DNA of 64,000 nt, taken from Chryseobacterium sp. BGARF1. GTDB taxonomy: Bacteria; Bacteroidota; Bacteroidia; Flavobacteriales; Weeksellaceae. The position numbers and the translations under genes are program-made. Within the stretch, counting starts at the first letter, position 1. Each line of letters begins with the position of its first letter. The notes beneath the pieces were generated by a model. That model was not told the DNA's origin. It saw only the letters and a list, made by a program, of their open reading frames with translations, and made no database searches. Where the stretch lies: contig NZ_LELA01000080.1 of NCBI RefSeq assembly GCF_001677955.1, positions 1 to 64,000 of the forward strand. The letters run 5' to 3'. Of the stretch, positions 42,266 to 51,500 are shown one piece after another.

Positions 42266-43378
42266 ATGCTTAAAATAGTAGACGGATATATCGTAAAAAA
42301 ATACCTTGGAACTTTTAGTTTCATGTTGATATTGTTGTCTATTGTGGTTTTGGTAATCGATGTTCAGCAGAAAATTCCCAGAATAGAAAAAGCAACTGAG
42401 ATTGATCCCAAACTAGATTTAACCTATTTTCTTATTCACTTTTATCCTTACTGGATCATTAATCTGGTGATCACCTTCTTGGCGATTCTTGTTTTTATAT
42501 CGGTAATTTACTTTACTTCAAGAATGGCCAATAATACCGAAATTGTCGCCATTATAAGCAGTGGCGCCAGTTTTCACAGATTTGCAAGGCCATATTTGTT
42601 AACTTCTCTGCTTATTGCTACAATTTCTTTAACGGTGAATCATTTCGTTTTGCCTTGGGCGAATGTTAAGAAAAATCAGCTAGAAGCTTATACTTATAAT
42701 GCCGCTGCTAAAGAGAAAATTCTTGGAACGGCTCCTGTTTCGGCTCAGCTCAGCAAAACGGAATATATTTTTATTAACTCCTGGAATAAAAGAGAAAAAA
42801 GAGGCTACGGATTTCTGTACCAGAAGTTTGATAAAGACCGAAAACTTATTTATGAACTTAAAGCAACTGATGTCATTTGGCAACAAGATAAAAAAAGTTT
42901 TTTGCTGAATAGCTATTTAGAAAAAACAATCAATAAAGATGATTCAGAGAAACTTGGACAAGGTTTTGAGTTGAAAAAAAATTATGGACAAGATCCGGAA
43001 GAGCTGTTCCCAAACGAGCTTTTAGGTCAAAATAAAGTAACTCCGGAGCTTATAAAATTCATTGAGCGTGAAAAGGATAAAGGAAACAGTAACCTAAATT
43101 CTCACCTGAACGAATTGCATCAGCGTACTTCAATGCCTGTTTCTATTATTATTTTGACATTTTTGGCGCTTTCTCTTTCATCACAAAAGAAAAGAGGAGG
43201 TTTAGGAATTAATCTAGCGATTGGTATTTCTTTGGCATTCGTATTTGTATTCTCTTTTGAGGCTTTAAAAGTGGTCTCGGAGAACAAAAGTATGTCACCT
43301 GCATTAGCGATGTGGTTTCCAAATATTATATTCTTCCCGATTACTTTGTTTTTATATCTAAAAAGAGCCAATCAATAA
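42266..43378 (+). CDS. LptF/LptG family permease
   Basis: 370 residues. Three N-terminal membrane helices (about 13-33, 55-80, 103-123), a large periplasmic beta domain, and three C-terminal helices (about 288-305, 314-335, 345-365). This is the LptF/LptG (YjgP/YjgQ) architecture of the lipopolysaccharide exporter in the inner membrane. Single gene here; the paired LptF/G is elsewhere. It overlaps the birA gene by 7 bases on the opposite strand. Confidence 0.88.
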   Translation: MLKIVDGYIVKKYLGTFSFMLILLSIVVLVIDVQQKIPRIEKATEIDPKLDLTYFLIHFYPYWIINLVITFLAILVFISVIYFTSRMANNTEIVAIISSGASFHRFARPYLLTSLLIATISLTVNHFVLPWANVKKNQLEAYTYNAAAKEKILGTAPVSAQLSKTEYIFINSWNKREKRGYGFLYQKFDKDRKLIYELKATDVIWQQDKKSFLLNSYLEKTINKDDSEKLGQGFELKKNYGQDPEELFPNELLGQNKVTPELIKFIEREKDKGNSNLNSHLNELHQRTSMPVSIIILTFLALSLSSQKKRGGLGINLAIGISLAFVFVFSFEALKVVSENKSMSPALAMWFPNIIFFPITLFLYLKRANQ

Positions 43379-44088
43379 AGCAGTTTGATCTCTTTATGGT
43401 AAAAAGATCTTAATCCAGATCCCTCCAAATCAATCCAGATTTCACCATTTTCATCTGCATTTCTAATGATGCCATTTTGTCGTGTTTTATCTAATTCGAA
43501 AACTGAAATCTCATCTTTTTTGAATAGGTTAGAATTAAATTGATCCAAAATTTCATCATCGCCAGGAATATGAGTGAGTTTTTCAATTAAGAATGAATGT
43601 AGATCTTCTGTAAATTGATTTAAATTAAATCTTTCTCCGGTTTGCGTAAAAAGGGAGCCTGCATTAGAAATTTCATCAAATTTTTCCTGTAAAATGTTGA
43701 TTCCGATTCCGATAATGAAATAATTTTCCTGATTAATCTTTTTCTTTTCAATCAATATCCCAACTACTTTTTTGTTTTTAATGATAATATCGTTTGGCCA
43801 TTTTATTTTTACTATCTTTTCAGTCAGATTGGCAAGATAATCTTGTACAGCGATTGCGGTATAATAATTGAACATAAAATGGGAGTGATTAATGCAAGAG
43901 GTTTTTATAGCCAATGTATAAGCAAGATTCTGTTCTGCTGCTGATGCCCAGGAGTTTCCGTACTGTCCCCTCCCTTTTATTTGATTAAATGTATAAAGAC
44001 CAACAAAATTTGATTGTGGATAAAGTAAAACTTCAGTTATTTCGTCATTAGTAGAAGAACACGCATTGCGGTAAAATAGCTCACTCAT
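43372..44088 (-). CDS. birA: Biotin-[acetyl-CoA-carboxylase] ligase
   Basis: 238 residues. Catalytic segments: SSTNDEI, KGRGQYGNSWAS (biotin-adenylate loop), WPNDIIIKNKKVVGILIE. There is no N-terminal DNA-binding domain, so it is a monofunctional ligase, not the BirA repressor of E. coli. It attaches biotin to acyl-CoA carboxylase carrier protein. Opposite in direction to the neighbours and overlapping the permease end. Confidence 0.92.
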   Translation of the reverse strand: MSELFYRNACSSTNDEITEVLLYPQSNFVGLYTFNQIKGRGQYGNSWASAAEQNLAYTLAIKTSCINHSHFMFNYYTAIAVQDYLANLTEKIVKIKWPNDIIIKNKKVVGILIEKKKINQENYFIIGIGINILQEKFDEISNAGSLFTQTGERFNLNQFTEDLHSFLIEKLTHIPGDDEILDQFNSNLFKKDEISVFELDKTRQNGIIRNADENGEIWIDLEGSGLRSFYHKEIKLLY

Positions 44089-44174
44089 TTAAGAAAACTT
44101 TAAGACATTAAAAGGCTAAAAGTAAGGCTAAAGTAAAAGAAAAACAATAAATTTGCAGATTATAGTATATTTTA

Positions 44175-44543
44175 ATGAATAAAACAGCAGAAAAGCAGGC
44201 GCTAATAGATAAAATTGTAGAGGCAATTCAAGACGTAAAAGGTGAAGATATTATGATCTTTGATCTTACTTCAATAGAAAACTCAGTTGCAGAAACGTTT
44301 ATAATTTGTAGCGGAAACTCAAATACACAAGTTTCGGCATTAGCAGGAAGTGTAGAAAAAAAAGTAAGAAACGATCTCCAAGACAGACCTTGGCATGTGG
44401 AGGGTACCGAAAACTCAATGTGGGTATTGGTAGATTACGTTTCTGTGGTAGTGCATATTTTCCAAAAAGAAACTCGTGAATATTACGATATCGAAGAGCT
44501 TTGGGGAGATGCCAAAATCACAAGGATAGAAAGTGAAGTATAA
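44175..44543 (+). CDS. rsfS: Ribosome silencing factor
   Basis: 122 residues, standard RsfS (YbeB/Iojap) length. Conserved FIICSGNSNTQVSALAGSVEKK, WHVEGTENSMWVLVDYVSVVVHIF near the end. It binds ribosomal protein L14 and stops subunit joining in stationary phase. It sits 16 bases upstream of ftsH, the order usual in Bacteroidota. Confidence 0.92.
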   Translation: MNKTAEKQALIDKIVEAIQDVKGEDIMIFDLTSIENSVAETFIICSGNSNTQVSALAGSVEKKVRNDLQDRPWHVEGTENSMWVLVDYVSVVVHIFQKETREYYDIEELWGDAKITRIESEV

Positions 44544-44559
44544 ATTTTAAAAGTAATAA

Positions 44560-46569
44560 ATGAATAATAAAGGATTTAACTGGTTTTTCCCTGTCATAAT
44601 TATAGCACTTTTGCTATTTTTTGTTGCAAGTTCTATGGGTGACAACAGTGCAAAATCTATTGATGAAGATTCGTTCTTCAACGAGATGCAGGCTGGGAAA
44701 ATTCAGAAAGTGTTGATAGACAAGCAGAAACAAAACGCTGAAGTTTATTTAACAAAAGCTGCTAAAACAGAAACGGTAAAAACTCAAGAAAAAAGTTCTA
44801 ATCCGTTCTCGTCATTGGCAATGGCGCCAAAAGCAGATTACACTCTTAAATACGGTGATTTACAGTTGTTTTTGTCGAAATTTGAAACTTTAAAAGCTCA
44901 AAATCCTGCATTAAAAACAACTAAAGATTATGCAGAAGGAGAGAGCCCTTTAATGAGCATTCTTATTCAGGCATTAATTTGGATCACAATCTTAGGTCTT
45001 TTCTATTTTATTCTTTTCAGAAAAATGGGCGGCGGTGGCGGTCCTGGCGGACAAATTTTCTCTATCGGAAAATCTAAAGCAAAACTTTTTGACGAAAAAG
45101 AAAAAATTCAGGTAACATTTAAAGATGTTGCAGGTTTAGAAGGTGCAAAAGAAGAAGTACAGGAAGTAGTAGATTTCTTGAAAAATTCTGAAAAATATAC
45201 CAAACTGGGAGGTAAAATTCCTAAAGGAGTTCTTTTGGTAGGTCCTCCGGGAACAGGTAAGACCTTGTTGGCGAAAGCTGTTGCAGGGGAAGCTAAAGTT
45301 CCTTTCTTCTCATTGTCTGGTTCAGATTTTGTTGAAATGTTTGTAGGGGTAGGTGCTTCAAGAGTAAGAGATTTGTTTGCACAAGCAAGAGCAAAATCTC
45401 CGGCAATTATCTTTATTGACGAGATTGATGCTATTGGTAGAGCAAGAGGTAAAAATAATTTCTCTGGTGGAAACGACGAAAGAGAAAATACCCTAAACCA
45501 GCTTCTGACAGAAATGGATGGCTTTGGGACTGATGTTAACGTTATCGTAATGGCAGCAACCAACAGAGCAGATATTCTAGATAAAGCATTAATGAGAGCA
45601 GGTCGTTTTGACCGTTCGGTTTATGTTGACCTTCCGGAATTACACGAAAGAAGAGAGATTTTTGATGTTCATTTAAAGAAAATCAAATTAGACGATAATA
45701 TAGACAGAGAGTTTTTATCTAAGCAAACTCCAGGTTTCAGTGGAGCAGATATTGCTAATGTTTGTAACGAAGCAGCACTTATTGCAGCGAGAAACGGCCA
45801 CGAATCGGTTACTAAACAAGATTTCCTTGATGCAGTAGACAGAATTATCGGTGGTCTTGAAAAGAAAAATATGGCAATCAAGCCTTCTGAGAAAAGAAGA
45901 GTGGCCTTCCACGAAGCAGGTCATGCGACAATTTCTTGGTTGGTAGAGCACGCTTCTCCACTTCTTAAAGTAACGATTGTTCCGAGAGGAAGATCTTTAG
46001 GAGCAGCTTGGTATCTTCCGGAAGAAAGACAACTGACTACTACAGAGCAGATGCTGGACGAAATGTGTGCTACTTTAGGAGGTAGAGCTGCAGAGCAGGT
46101 AATCTTTGATAATATTTCTACAGGTGCACTTTCTGACCTTGAAACGGTGACGAAGAGAGCGCAGGCGATGGTTACCATCTACGGTTTAAGCCCCAATATT
46201 GGAAATATTTCTTATTATGACAGTTCAGGTCAGTCTGAGTATAGTTTTGGTAAGCCATATTCTGAAGCTACAGCTTCTAAGATTGATGCTGAAATTAAAG
46301 GTATTATCGAAAATCAATACGAAAGAGCAGTAAGAATTCTTACTGAGAATAAAGATAAACTGAATGCTTTAGCAAATAAACTGTTAGAGAAAGAAGTTAT
46401 CTTCCGTGAAGATCTTGAGGATATTTTCGGCAAAAGAGCTTGGGACCCAGAATTGACAGAAAAACCGGTGACCAATACAATTCCTATTGTTGAAAAAGAA
46501 GAAGAGCAACCAAATGAAGAAGTGAAGGATAATGAAATTCAGGCTCCTGAAAGTTCTACTCAAATCTAA
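44560..46569 (+). CDS. ftsH: ATP-dependent zinc metalloprotease FtsH
   Basis: 669 residues. Two membrane helices (about 6-24 and 132-152) flank a periplasmic segment. AAA+ core: Walker A GPPGTGKT (about 227), Walker B IIFIDEIDAIG, second region of homology RPGRFDR-type MRAGRFDRSVYVDLP. Zinc protease motif HEAGH (in VAFHEAGHATISWLV, about 450) with a downstream Asp. It degrades membrane and regulatory proteins from the inner membrane. Coupled with rsfS; a hairpin after the stop closes the unit. Confidence 0.96.
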   Translation: MNNKGFNWFFPVIIIALLLFFVASSMGDNSAKSIDEDSFFNEMQAGKIQKVLIDKQKQNAEVYLTKAAKTETVKTQEKSSNPFSSLAMAPKADYTLKYGDLQLFLSKFETLKAQNPALKTTKDYAEGESPLMSILIQALIWITILGLFYFILFRKMGGGGGPGGQIFSIGKSKAKLFDEKEKIQVTFKDVAGLEGAKEEVQEVVDFLKNSEKYTKLGGKIPKGVLLVGPPGTGKTLLAKAVAGEAKVPFFSLSGSDFVEMFVGVGASRVRDLFAQARAKSPAIIFIDEIDAIGRARGKNNFSGGNDERENTLNQLLTEMDGFGTDVNVIVMAATNRADILDKALMRAGRFDRSVYVDLPELHERREIFDVHLKKIKLDDNIDREFLSKQTPGFSGADIANVCNEAALIAARNGHESVTKQDFLDAVDRIIGGLEKKNMAIKPSEKRRVAFHEAGHATISWLVEHASPLLKVTIVPRGRSLGAAWYLPEERQLTTTEQMLDEMCATLGGRAAEQVIFDNISTGALSDLETVTKRAQAMVTIYGLSPNIGNISYYDSSGQSEYSFGKPYSEATASKIDAEIKGIIENQYERAVRILTENKDKLNALANKLLEKEVIFREDLEDIFGKRAWDPELTEKPVTNTIPIVEKEEEQPNEEVKDNEIQAPESSTQI

Positions 46570-46596
46570 AATATCCTAATAGGATTTAACATAACT

Positions 46597-46627
46597 CCCG
46601 GCGAATAATCTATTTGTCGGGTTTTTT
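46597..46627 (+). terminator. Terminator after ftsH
   Basis: CCCGGC and GTCGGG (one G-T pair) with a 13-base loop, followed by TTTTTT. Confidence 0.55.
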
Positions 46628-46670
46628 GTTATTTAAACTATATTCTTAGATGAATTATAATTATATTTTC

Positions 46671-46678
46671 TATTTTTG
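46671..46678 (+). promoter_or_regulatory. -7 box of the LUD-cdsA-psd unit
   Basis: Perfect TATTTTTG, 28 bases upstream of the TTG start at 46707. Confidence 0.55.
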
Positions 46679-46706
46679 TATATAAGTTGACTAAAAATAT
46701 ACTAAG

Positions 46707-47288
46707 TTGAGTTTATTTAAAAGAATTGTAAGCAAACTAACCAACCAGCCCGAAGAGGATACGAAGCAGAGCCTGGAAAAGCTTGGAGATTCGCTGAAAA
46801 ATGCAGATCTCGACTACAAGTTTGCGCAATTATTTACGCACTCTGGTGGTTTTTTCAACTATTGCGCCGATGAAGCTGAAGCATTGCAGACCTTGAACCA
46901 GATTTTAAAAATCGAGGGGATTACTTCTGTTTTTTGCTGTGATAAAGATCTTCAGGGTTTTTTGAATGTTATAAAAACAAATAACACTCCCGAGTTGGAA
47001 TCGAGTAACGATGCCGCTTTTATTTCATGTGAATACCTTATTGCGTACGATGGCAGAATTATGCTTTCGCACAATAATATTCTGCACTATCATTCTTCAA
47101 GATTGCCTGGTAAAATTATTATTATGGCAAACGTTTCTCAGATCGTTAATAACCTTAATGACGCAATGGGAAAGATAAAACGTACCGGAAATATCAAAAA
47201 CCTTACTTCAATCAGCGGAAACCACTCTAAGCTGGATGCTGCTGCAAACAATAACACGAAGCTGTTTTTACTCTTAATTGAGGACTAG
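46707..47288 (+). CDS. LUD domain protein (LutC/YkgG type)
   Basis: 193 residues with a TTG start. There is no ATG in frame before about residue 32, while the N-terminal sequence (SLFKRIVSKLTNQPEED) is clearly coding. The LUD fold (lactate-utilisation domain) is seen in AFISCEYLIAYDGRIMLS near 105-125. It lacks the iron-sulfur partners LutA/LutB, so its role differs from lactate oxidation. Followed by cdsA after 23 bases. Confidence 0.82.
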   Translation: MSLFKRIVSKLTNQPEEDTKQSLEKLGDSLKNADLDYKFAQLFTHSGGFFNYCADEAEALQTLNQILKIEGITSVFCCDKDLQGFLNVIKTNNTPELESSNDAAFISCEYLIAYDGRIMLSHNNILHYHSSRLPGKIIIMANVSQIVNNLNDAMGKIKRTGNIKNLTSISGNHSKLDAAANNNTKLFLLLIED

Positions 47289-47311
47289 CATCGTTTTCTA
47301 AATTTTAAATT

Positions 47312-48184
47312 TTGGACAAAAACCTTATTCAGAGAACGCTTTCAGGGCTGGTGTATGTAGCCGTCATATTCCTTTGTGCAACACCTTTTGGGGCACAGCT
47401 TTTAGACTCGGTTTCTCCGGGGCTCGTTCAGCAGCAATATTTGTACTATGGCTTAATAAGCTTTCTTTTGCTGGTTGGAACATGGGAATGCATAAAAATT
47501 ATGAAATTCGGGAACGGCTACGAAAAGTGGGTTGTTTTTCCATTGGTGATTTTTATTTTCTATGTTTTCTCTAAACGATATTTTCAGCATGGGTTTTATT
47601 TTGACTTCAGACTGTCTGAAATCTTAGCGATTTCATTAACTCTTATTGCGGTAATTACTTTATTTAAATTCTCAAACGAACTGTACATCGACAGCGGAAA
47701 GCTTATTTTTACTGTTATCTATGTTGCTTTGCCGTTTTCTTTTGCTTTAGGTTTGCCTAAATATTCTTCAATTGAAAATACGTTTTCACTGGAAGTTATT
47801 TTCTTGTTTATTTTGATTTGGAGCAGCGATACCTTTGCCTATCTTGTCGGGAAGTTCTTTGGAAAACACAAAATGGCTCCGAAAATTTCGCCTAAAAAAA
47901 CCTGGGAAGGTTATATCGGTGGCGTTGTTTTAACTTTAGTGCTTTCTTATTTTGTAGAGCAATATCAACCGCAGCTTCGTGGAAACTGGATGGTTGTAGG
48001 TTTTCTGATCGCAGCATTTGCGCCTTTAGGAGATTTGGTAGAAAGCCAACTGAAAAGAAATTTTGGAGTAAAAGACAGCGGAAACATCATTCCTGGGCAC
48101 GGTGGCGTATTAGATAGACTTGATAGTTTTTTAATTTGCGTTCCTGTCGTATATTTGTACTTTATTTTAGAAAAATTTATTTAA
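47312..48184 (+). CDS. cdsA: Phosphatidate cytidylyltransferase
   Basis: 290 residues with a TTG start that is needed to keep the first membrane helix (LSGLVYVAVIFLCATPFG). About eight helices. The CDP-alcohol synthesis signature SDTFAYLVGKFFGKHKMAP (about 170) and the family C-terminal pattern KRNFGVKDSGNIIPGHGG with GVLDRLDS are complete. It makes CDP-diacylglycerol from CTP and phosphatidate in the inner membrane. psd follows, so the phospholipid pathway is clustered. Confidence 0.93.
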   Translation: MDKNLIQRTLSGLVYVAVIFLCATPFGAQLLDSVSPGLVQQQYLYYGLISFLLLVGTWECIKIMKFGNGYEKWVVFPLVIFIFYVFSKRYFQHGFYFDFRLSEILAISLTLIAVITLFKFSNELYIDSGKLIFTVIYVALPFSFALGLPKYSSIENTFSLEVIFLFILIWSSDTFAYLVGKFFGKHKMAPKISPKKTWEGYIGGVVLTLVLSYFVEQYQPQLRGNWMVVGFLIAAFAPLGDLVESQLKRNFGVKDSGNIIPGHGGVLDRLDSFLICVPVVYLYFILEKFI

Positions 48185-48247
48185 ACTTATATTATTGTTA
48201 TACTTCACAATGTGTGTTGACCATAACAAACAACAACTAGTATCATT

Positions 48248-48901
48248 ATGAAATTACATAAAGAGTCGAAAGGAACCATTACGGTAGCATCTATACTTTT
48301 TGCAATTATTGCTGCGGCATCTATTTATTTTCTAGAAATGTGGGCGCTTTTAATCATTGTACCATTACTGGTTATTTACAGTTTGGTATTTTGGTTCTTT
48401 AGAGTTCCAAACCGTGATATTTTAGATCATGTGGAAAATGTAATTGCTCCGGTTGATGGAAAAGTAGTAATGATCAAAGAGGTAGAAGAAGATGAGTTTA
48501 TCAAAGGAAAAGCAATTCAGGTTTCTATCTTTATGTCTCCGTTGAATGTTCATATTTGTAGATATCCAGTTTCGGGAGATGTAATTTATAAAAAATACCA
48601 TCCAGGAAAATATCTAGTTGCATGGCACGAAAAATCGTCTACAGAAAATGAAAGAACGACTGTTGCAGTACAAAGTTTAACCAACCATAAAGTGGTATTC
48701 AGACAGATTGCAGGATATGTGGCGAGAAGAATTGTTTTCTATTGTAATCCTGGAGACAACGCAAAAGCCGGCCATGAATTCGGATTCATTAAATTCGGTT
48801 CAAGAATGGATGTTTTCTTGCCGCTTGATACCGAGATCATCTGTAAAATAGGGGACATTACCAAAGGTGGAATCGATGTAATCGCTAAAATGAGAGATTA
48901 A
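48248..48901 (+). CDS. psd: Phosphatidylserine decarboxylase (short form)
   Basis: 217 residues, the short bacterial/archaeal-type Psd. Two N-terminal membrane helices (about 13-32 and 33-50), IAPVDGKVV, and the self-cleavage site GS in FIKFGSRMDVFL (about 183-184), which generates the pyruvoyl group. It makes phosphatidylethanolamine. Directly downstream of cdsA. Confidence 0.92.
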   Translation: MKLHKESKGTITVASILFAIIAAASIYFLEMWALLIIVPLLVIYSLVFWFFRVPNRDILDHVENVIAPVDGKVVMIKEVEEDEFIKGKAIQVSIFMSPLNVHICRYPVSGDVIYKKYHPGKYLVAWHEKSSTENERTTVAVQSLTNHKVVFRQIAGYVARRIVFYCNPGDNAKAGHEFGFIKFGSRMDVFLPLDTEIICKIGDITKGGIDVIAKMRD

Positions 48902-49339
48902 TATTTTAATGAAAATATATAAAGACTGTTTCGAAAGAGACAGTCTTTTTTGTTGTAAGAAAATGTTTAAAAATTAAGTTTATTTTTAACAGTAAGGAAT
49001 TAAGACCTTTTAGCTTAAAGGGCTTAATAAAAATCAATTCATTGATTTCTTATTTAAATTTAGCTTAATAGACTGAAATTCTTAATGTTCAAAAAAAGAA
49101 TAAACAAAGTTTATTTTAATTTAGAAATCGAAGATTCGACGTAGTCAAAATTAAGAAAAAGGTTATAAAAAAATTATTGAATAAATTTTAAACACCCTAA
49201 TTAAATCATAATGCTTTTATTGAATCGAAATCAAAAATTTAAATACATTGTTATTGTGATACTCATTTAATACTTTACTGTTTGTGAGTGATATTTTAGG
49301 TTGTAGTTTTGATGCGAAATCAAAAATCTAATTTTTTAA
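48902..49339. other. AT-rich spacer with terminator
   Basis: 438 bases. A strong hairpin is at 48921-48951; the rest is AT-rich with no open frame of note and no recognised repeat or RNA. The distant part should hold the promoter of the glycosidase gene; a convincing -7 box was not found. Confidence 0.6.
48921..48951 (+). terminator. Terminator of the LUD-cdsA-psd unit
   Basis: AAAGACTGTTTC-GAAA-GAGACAGTCTTT with a following T-run, 20 bases after the psd stop. Confidence 0.85.
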
Positions 49340-50668
49340 ATGAAAAAAATTCTACTTTCTCTATTTGCCTTTACAGGTGTTTTAAAAACAGAGGCTCAGA
49401 CAAACATCAATGTATTTTCGCAAATCGTTTTTTATGATGGTTATGCTGCAAACGTTTCAAATCCGGTTCCGGCAAATACGATTCGACTTGCTAATTACAG
49501 ATATGCAAGAAAGCTTACCGATGCAGAGCTGAATTCTTTTCAGAATAAAATTACCATGAATGTTACCATCGGAGCTTTATGTGATAATTATGACAGAATT
49601 GGAGGAGTACATTTGGCTTTAGTTCCAAAAAATCAAACGACATATGCTTTAAGTGATACGAATGTGAAAAGAATTGAAATCGGAAGATACATCACACCGT
49701 TCATGAATAAAAATATTTCTCCAACGTCTGTTCCTTATACGTATAATGTTGATAATCTTTATTCGGTTTTTAGCAATACTGATTTAAGAAATACCTACGA
49801 TATGTATGTAGAGCTTGATGTTTTTGGAGTGCCTTATGCTGCAAATACCCAGGTTGCTGGTTGTTCAGGAAGAAATGATGTCTTTGCTGGAACGCTTGAT
49901 TTTGTTACGTCAAATGATCCCACAATCACGACTTCTTACAATAATTTACTTCCGTTATTAGATTCAAATGAATTAAATAATTATAACAATACAGATCAAC
50001 CGGGTCAAACGGTAAGATTGGTGAATTTTTCGCTTAACCAAAGTACAGATAATGCCAAATTCTTTATTGTTACTACACCGCACGGAGCAGGTTCTGGAGG
50101 AGAGGAATACGTAAGAAGACAAAACTTTGTTTCTTTAGATAATACTCAGGTTTTAACTTTTACTCCGGGTGGGAAATCTTGTGAGCCTTACCGAGTATAC
50201 AACACGCAAGGAAACGGAATATATAATTCATCGGCACAAACTACAGCTTGGTGGTCATCTTGGAACAATTGGTGCCCCGGAGATTCTGTACCTATCAGAA
50301 GTTTTACTGCAGCATCGCTTTCTGCAGGAAGTCATACGATAAAATATGAAGTTCCGGCAGCGGTTTTTAATGGACAAGACGGAAGGATTGTACTTTCTAT
50401 GTATATGCAAAGTTCTAATCAGTTTTTGTCTGTGAAAGATGTATCAACGGTTGATGTTTCTGTTTTTCCAAATCCAACTGCAGATTTTGTGAATATCAGA
50501 TCCGATAAGAAAGTAAAAAATGTAATTATTTACTCATTAGACGGAAGAAGATTAAATGAAGTGAAAGATTCTAAAATTGACTTATCGGCTTATCCATCCG
50601 GAAATTATTTGTTAGATATTACGATGGAAGGTGGAACTCAGTTTAAGCATAAAGTTATTAAAAAGTAG
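49340..50668 (+). CDS. Secreted PNGase F-like glycosidase with T9SS tail
   Basis: 442 residues. Signal peptide at 1-20 (ends EAQ). The two PNGase F domains are visible: CDNYDR (the position of the catalytic Asp in the CDEWDR of PNGase F) and KRIEIGRYITPF in the first; GSGGEEYVRRQNFV (position of the catalytic Glu) plus SSWNNWCPGDSVPIR in the second. PNGase F cuts the amide bond between Asn and N-glycans. A type A T9SS sorting domain covers about 372-442 (VSVFPNPTADFVNIRS...FKHKVIKK), so it leaves through the outer membrane and is likely anchored or released. Sequence is divergent from the Elizabethkingia enzyme, so substrate preference may differ. Confidence 0.82.
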   Translation: MKKILLSLFAFTGVLKTEAQTNINVFSQIVFYDGYAANVSNPVPANTIRLANYRYARKLTDAELNSFQNKITMNVTIGALCDNYDRIGGVHLALVPKNQTTYALSDTNVKRIEIGRYITPFMNKNISPTSVPYTYNVDNLYSVFSNTDLRNTYDMYVELDVFGVPYAANTQVAGCSGRNDVFAGTLDFVTSNDPTITTSYNNLLPLLDSNELNNYNNTDQPGQTVRLVNFSLNQSTDNAKFFIVTTPHGAGSGGEEYVRRQNFVSLDNTQVLTFTPGGKSCEPYRVYNTQGNGIYNSSAQTTAWWSSWNNWCPGDSVPIRSFTAASLSAGSHTIKYEVPAAVFNGQDGRIVLSMYMQSSNQFLSVKDVSTVDVSVFPNPTADFVNIRSDKKVKNVIIYSLDGRRLNEVKDSKIDLSAYPSGNYLLDITMEGGTQFKHKVIKK

Positions 50669-50689
50669 TTTAAACATTCATATCAACAG

Positions 50690-50719
50690 AAAAGAGAAAC
50701 CAATTGGTTTCTCTTTTAT
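50690..50719. terminator. Bidirectional terminator
   Basis: AAAAGAGAAACC-AATT-GGTTTCTCTTTT perfect palindrome, between the convergent glycosidase and XRE genes. Confidence 0.85.
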
Positions 50720-50730
50720 TTATTGTTAAA

Positions 50731-51087
50731 TTATTTGCTTTGAGATTTTAGGTTTTTATTTTCTTTTTTTAGATGTTCAACTTCTTTTTTTAGTAAAGAA
50801 ATATAATCCTGAAGGTTTTCTACAATAGAATTTGGAATATTAAAGTATTGACTGTAATAATTTCCAGAATTATCATTGTCAACACTACCAGATAATTTCT
50901 CCTCCTTAATTTCCTCAAGTGGAACATTCAAAGCATCTGCTAGCTTTTGCCACTCTTCTTCATGAATTCCTATTTCACCACGTTCCTTTCTAGAGTAATT
51001 AGATGGATCTGTAGATAGTATTTTTGACATTTTTTCCTGTGAGAGACCTCTTTGTTTTCTAAGAGTTTTTAATTTTTCCTGTACCAT
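50731..51087 (-). CDS. XRE-family transcriptional regulator
   Basis: 118 residues from the ATG at 51087 (the open frame runs upstream to 51159, but homologues begin at MVQEKLK). HTH at about 5-60: LRKQRGLSQEKMSKILSTDP with recognition helix region. The C-terminal part is a coiled coil (DYISLLKKEVEHLKKENKNL), suggesting a dimer. It is divergent from the RiPP precursor gene and has palindromes before its start, so it may control itself and the cluster. Confidence 0.82.
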   Translation of the reverse strand: MVQEKLKTLRKQRGLSQEKMSKILSTDPSNYSRKERGEIGIHEEEWQKLADALNVPLEEIKEEKLSGSVDNDNSGNYYSQYFNIPNSIVENLQDYISLLKKEVEHLKKENKNLKSQSK

Positions 51088-51102
51088 TTTGTGATTTTGG
51101 TG

Positions 51103-51118
51103 TTTGCAAATATGCAAA
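51103..51118. promoter_or_regulatory. Palindrome in the XRE upstream region
   Basis: TTTGCAAATATGCAAA is an inverted repeat (TTTGC-N6-GCAAA). A similar word, TATTTTGCAA, is 20 bases further on. It lies 16 to 31 bases from the XRE start, where a regulator could block its own promoter. Confidence 0.4.
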
Positions 51119-51191
51119 ACATTTACATATTTTGCAATTAAATTACAATAAAATGACATGATTTTTTAATTATTACGAATGAATTATTTTT

Positions 51192-51199
51192 TAGTTTTG
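51192..51199 (+). promoter_or_regulatory. -7 box of the RiPP precursor gene
   Basis: Perfect TAGTTTTG, 39 bases upstream of the ATG at 51239. Confidence 0.55.
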
Positions 51200-51238
51200 A
51201 TAATGCCAATAGTGGTACATAATTTTTAAAAACTATTT

Positions 51239-51478
51239 ATGAAAAATTTAGAAAAACTTGAAAATCTCAAGCTAGAAAACAAAAAACTTTCTGAAATTTT
51301 TGGAGGGAAGCTTCCTGGTGGGGGAGATGTTACAGCAACTGCAGGAGGGCAAACAACAATACAAGACTGGCCGACTACAGGTTGGTGCACAACTACAGAG
51401 TATACTAGTGATACTAGAGTAAGTAATGGTGAATATATATATCATGGAGAGAAAGTAATATCTCAAGCACCAAATTAA
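51239..51478 (+). CDS. Grasp-with-spasm RiPP precursor peptide
   Basis: 79 residues. Leader 1-23 is helical and charged (MKNLEKLENLKLENKKLSEI) and ends in a double glycine, FGG. The core (about 24-79) is rich in Thr, Ser, Gly, Asp and Glu with one Cys (C50) and ends QAPN. Side-chain acids plus hydroxyls suit the ester or amide crosslinks of ATP-grasp-modified graspetides. It is followed after a hairpin by the maturases. This resembles the grasp-with-spasm precursors of flavobacteria. Crosslink pattern cannot be read from sequence. Confidence 0.82.
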   Translation: MKNLEKLENLKLENKKLSEIFGGKLPGGGDVTATAGGQTTIQDWPTTGWCTTTEYTSDTRVSNGEYIYHGEKVISQAPN

Positions 51479-51500
51479 AAAGGGAAAGTTTAACAAAGTA

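Noticed and set aside
45108..45563. Minus-strand open frame inside ftsH
   Set aside because: It lies entirely within the conserved AAA+ domain of ftsH and has no start signals.
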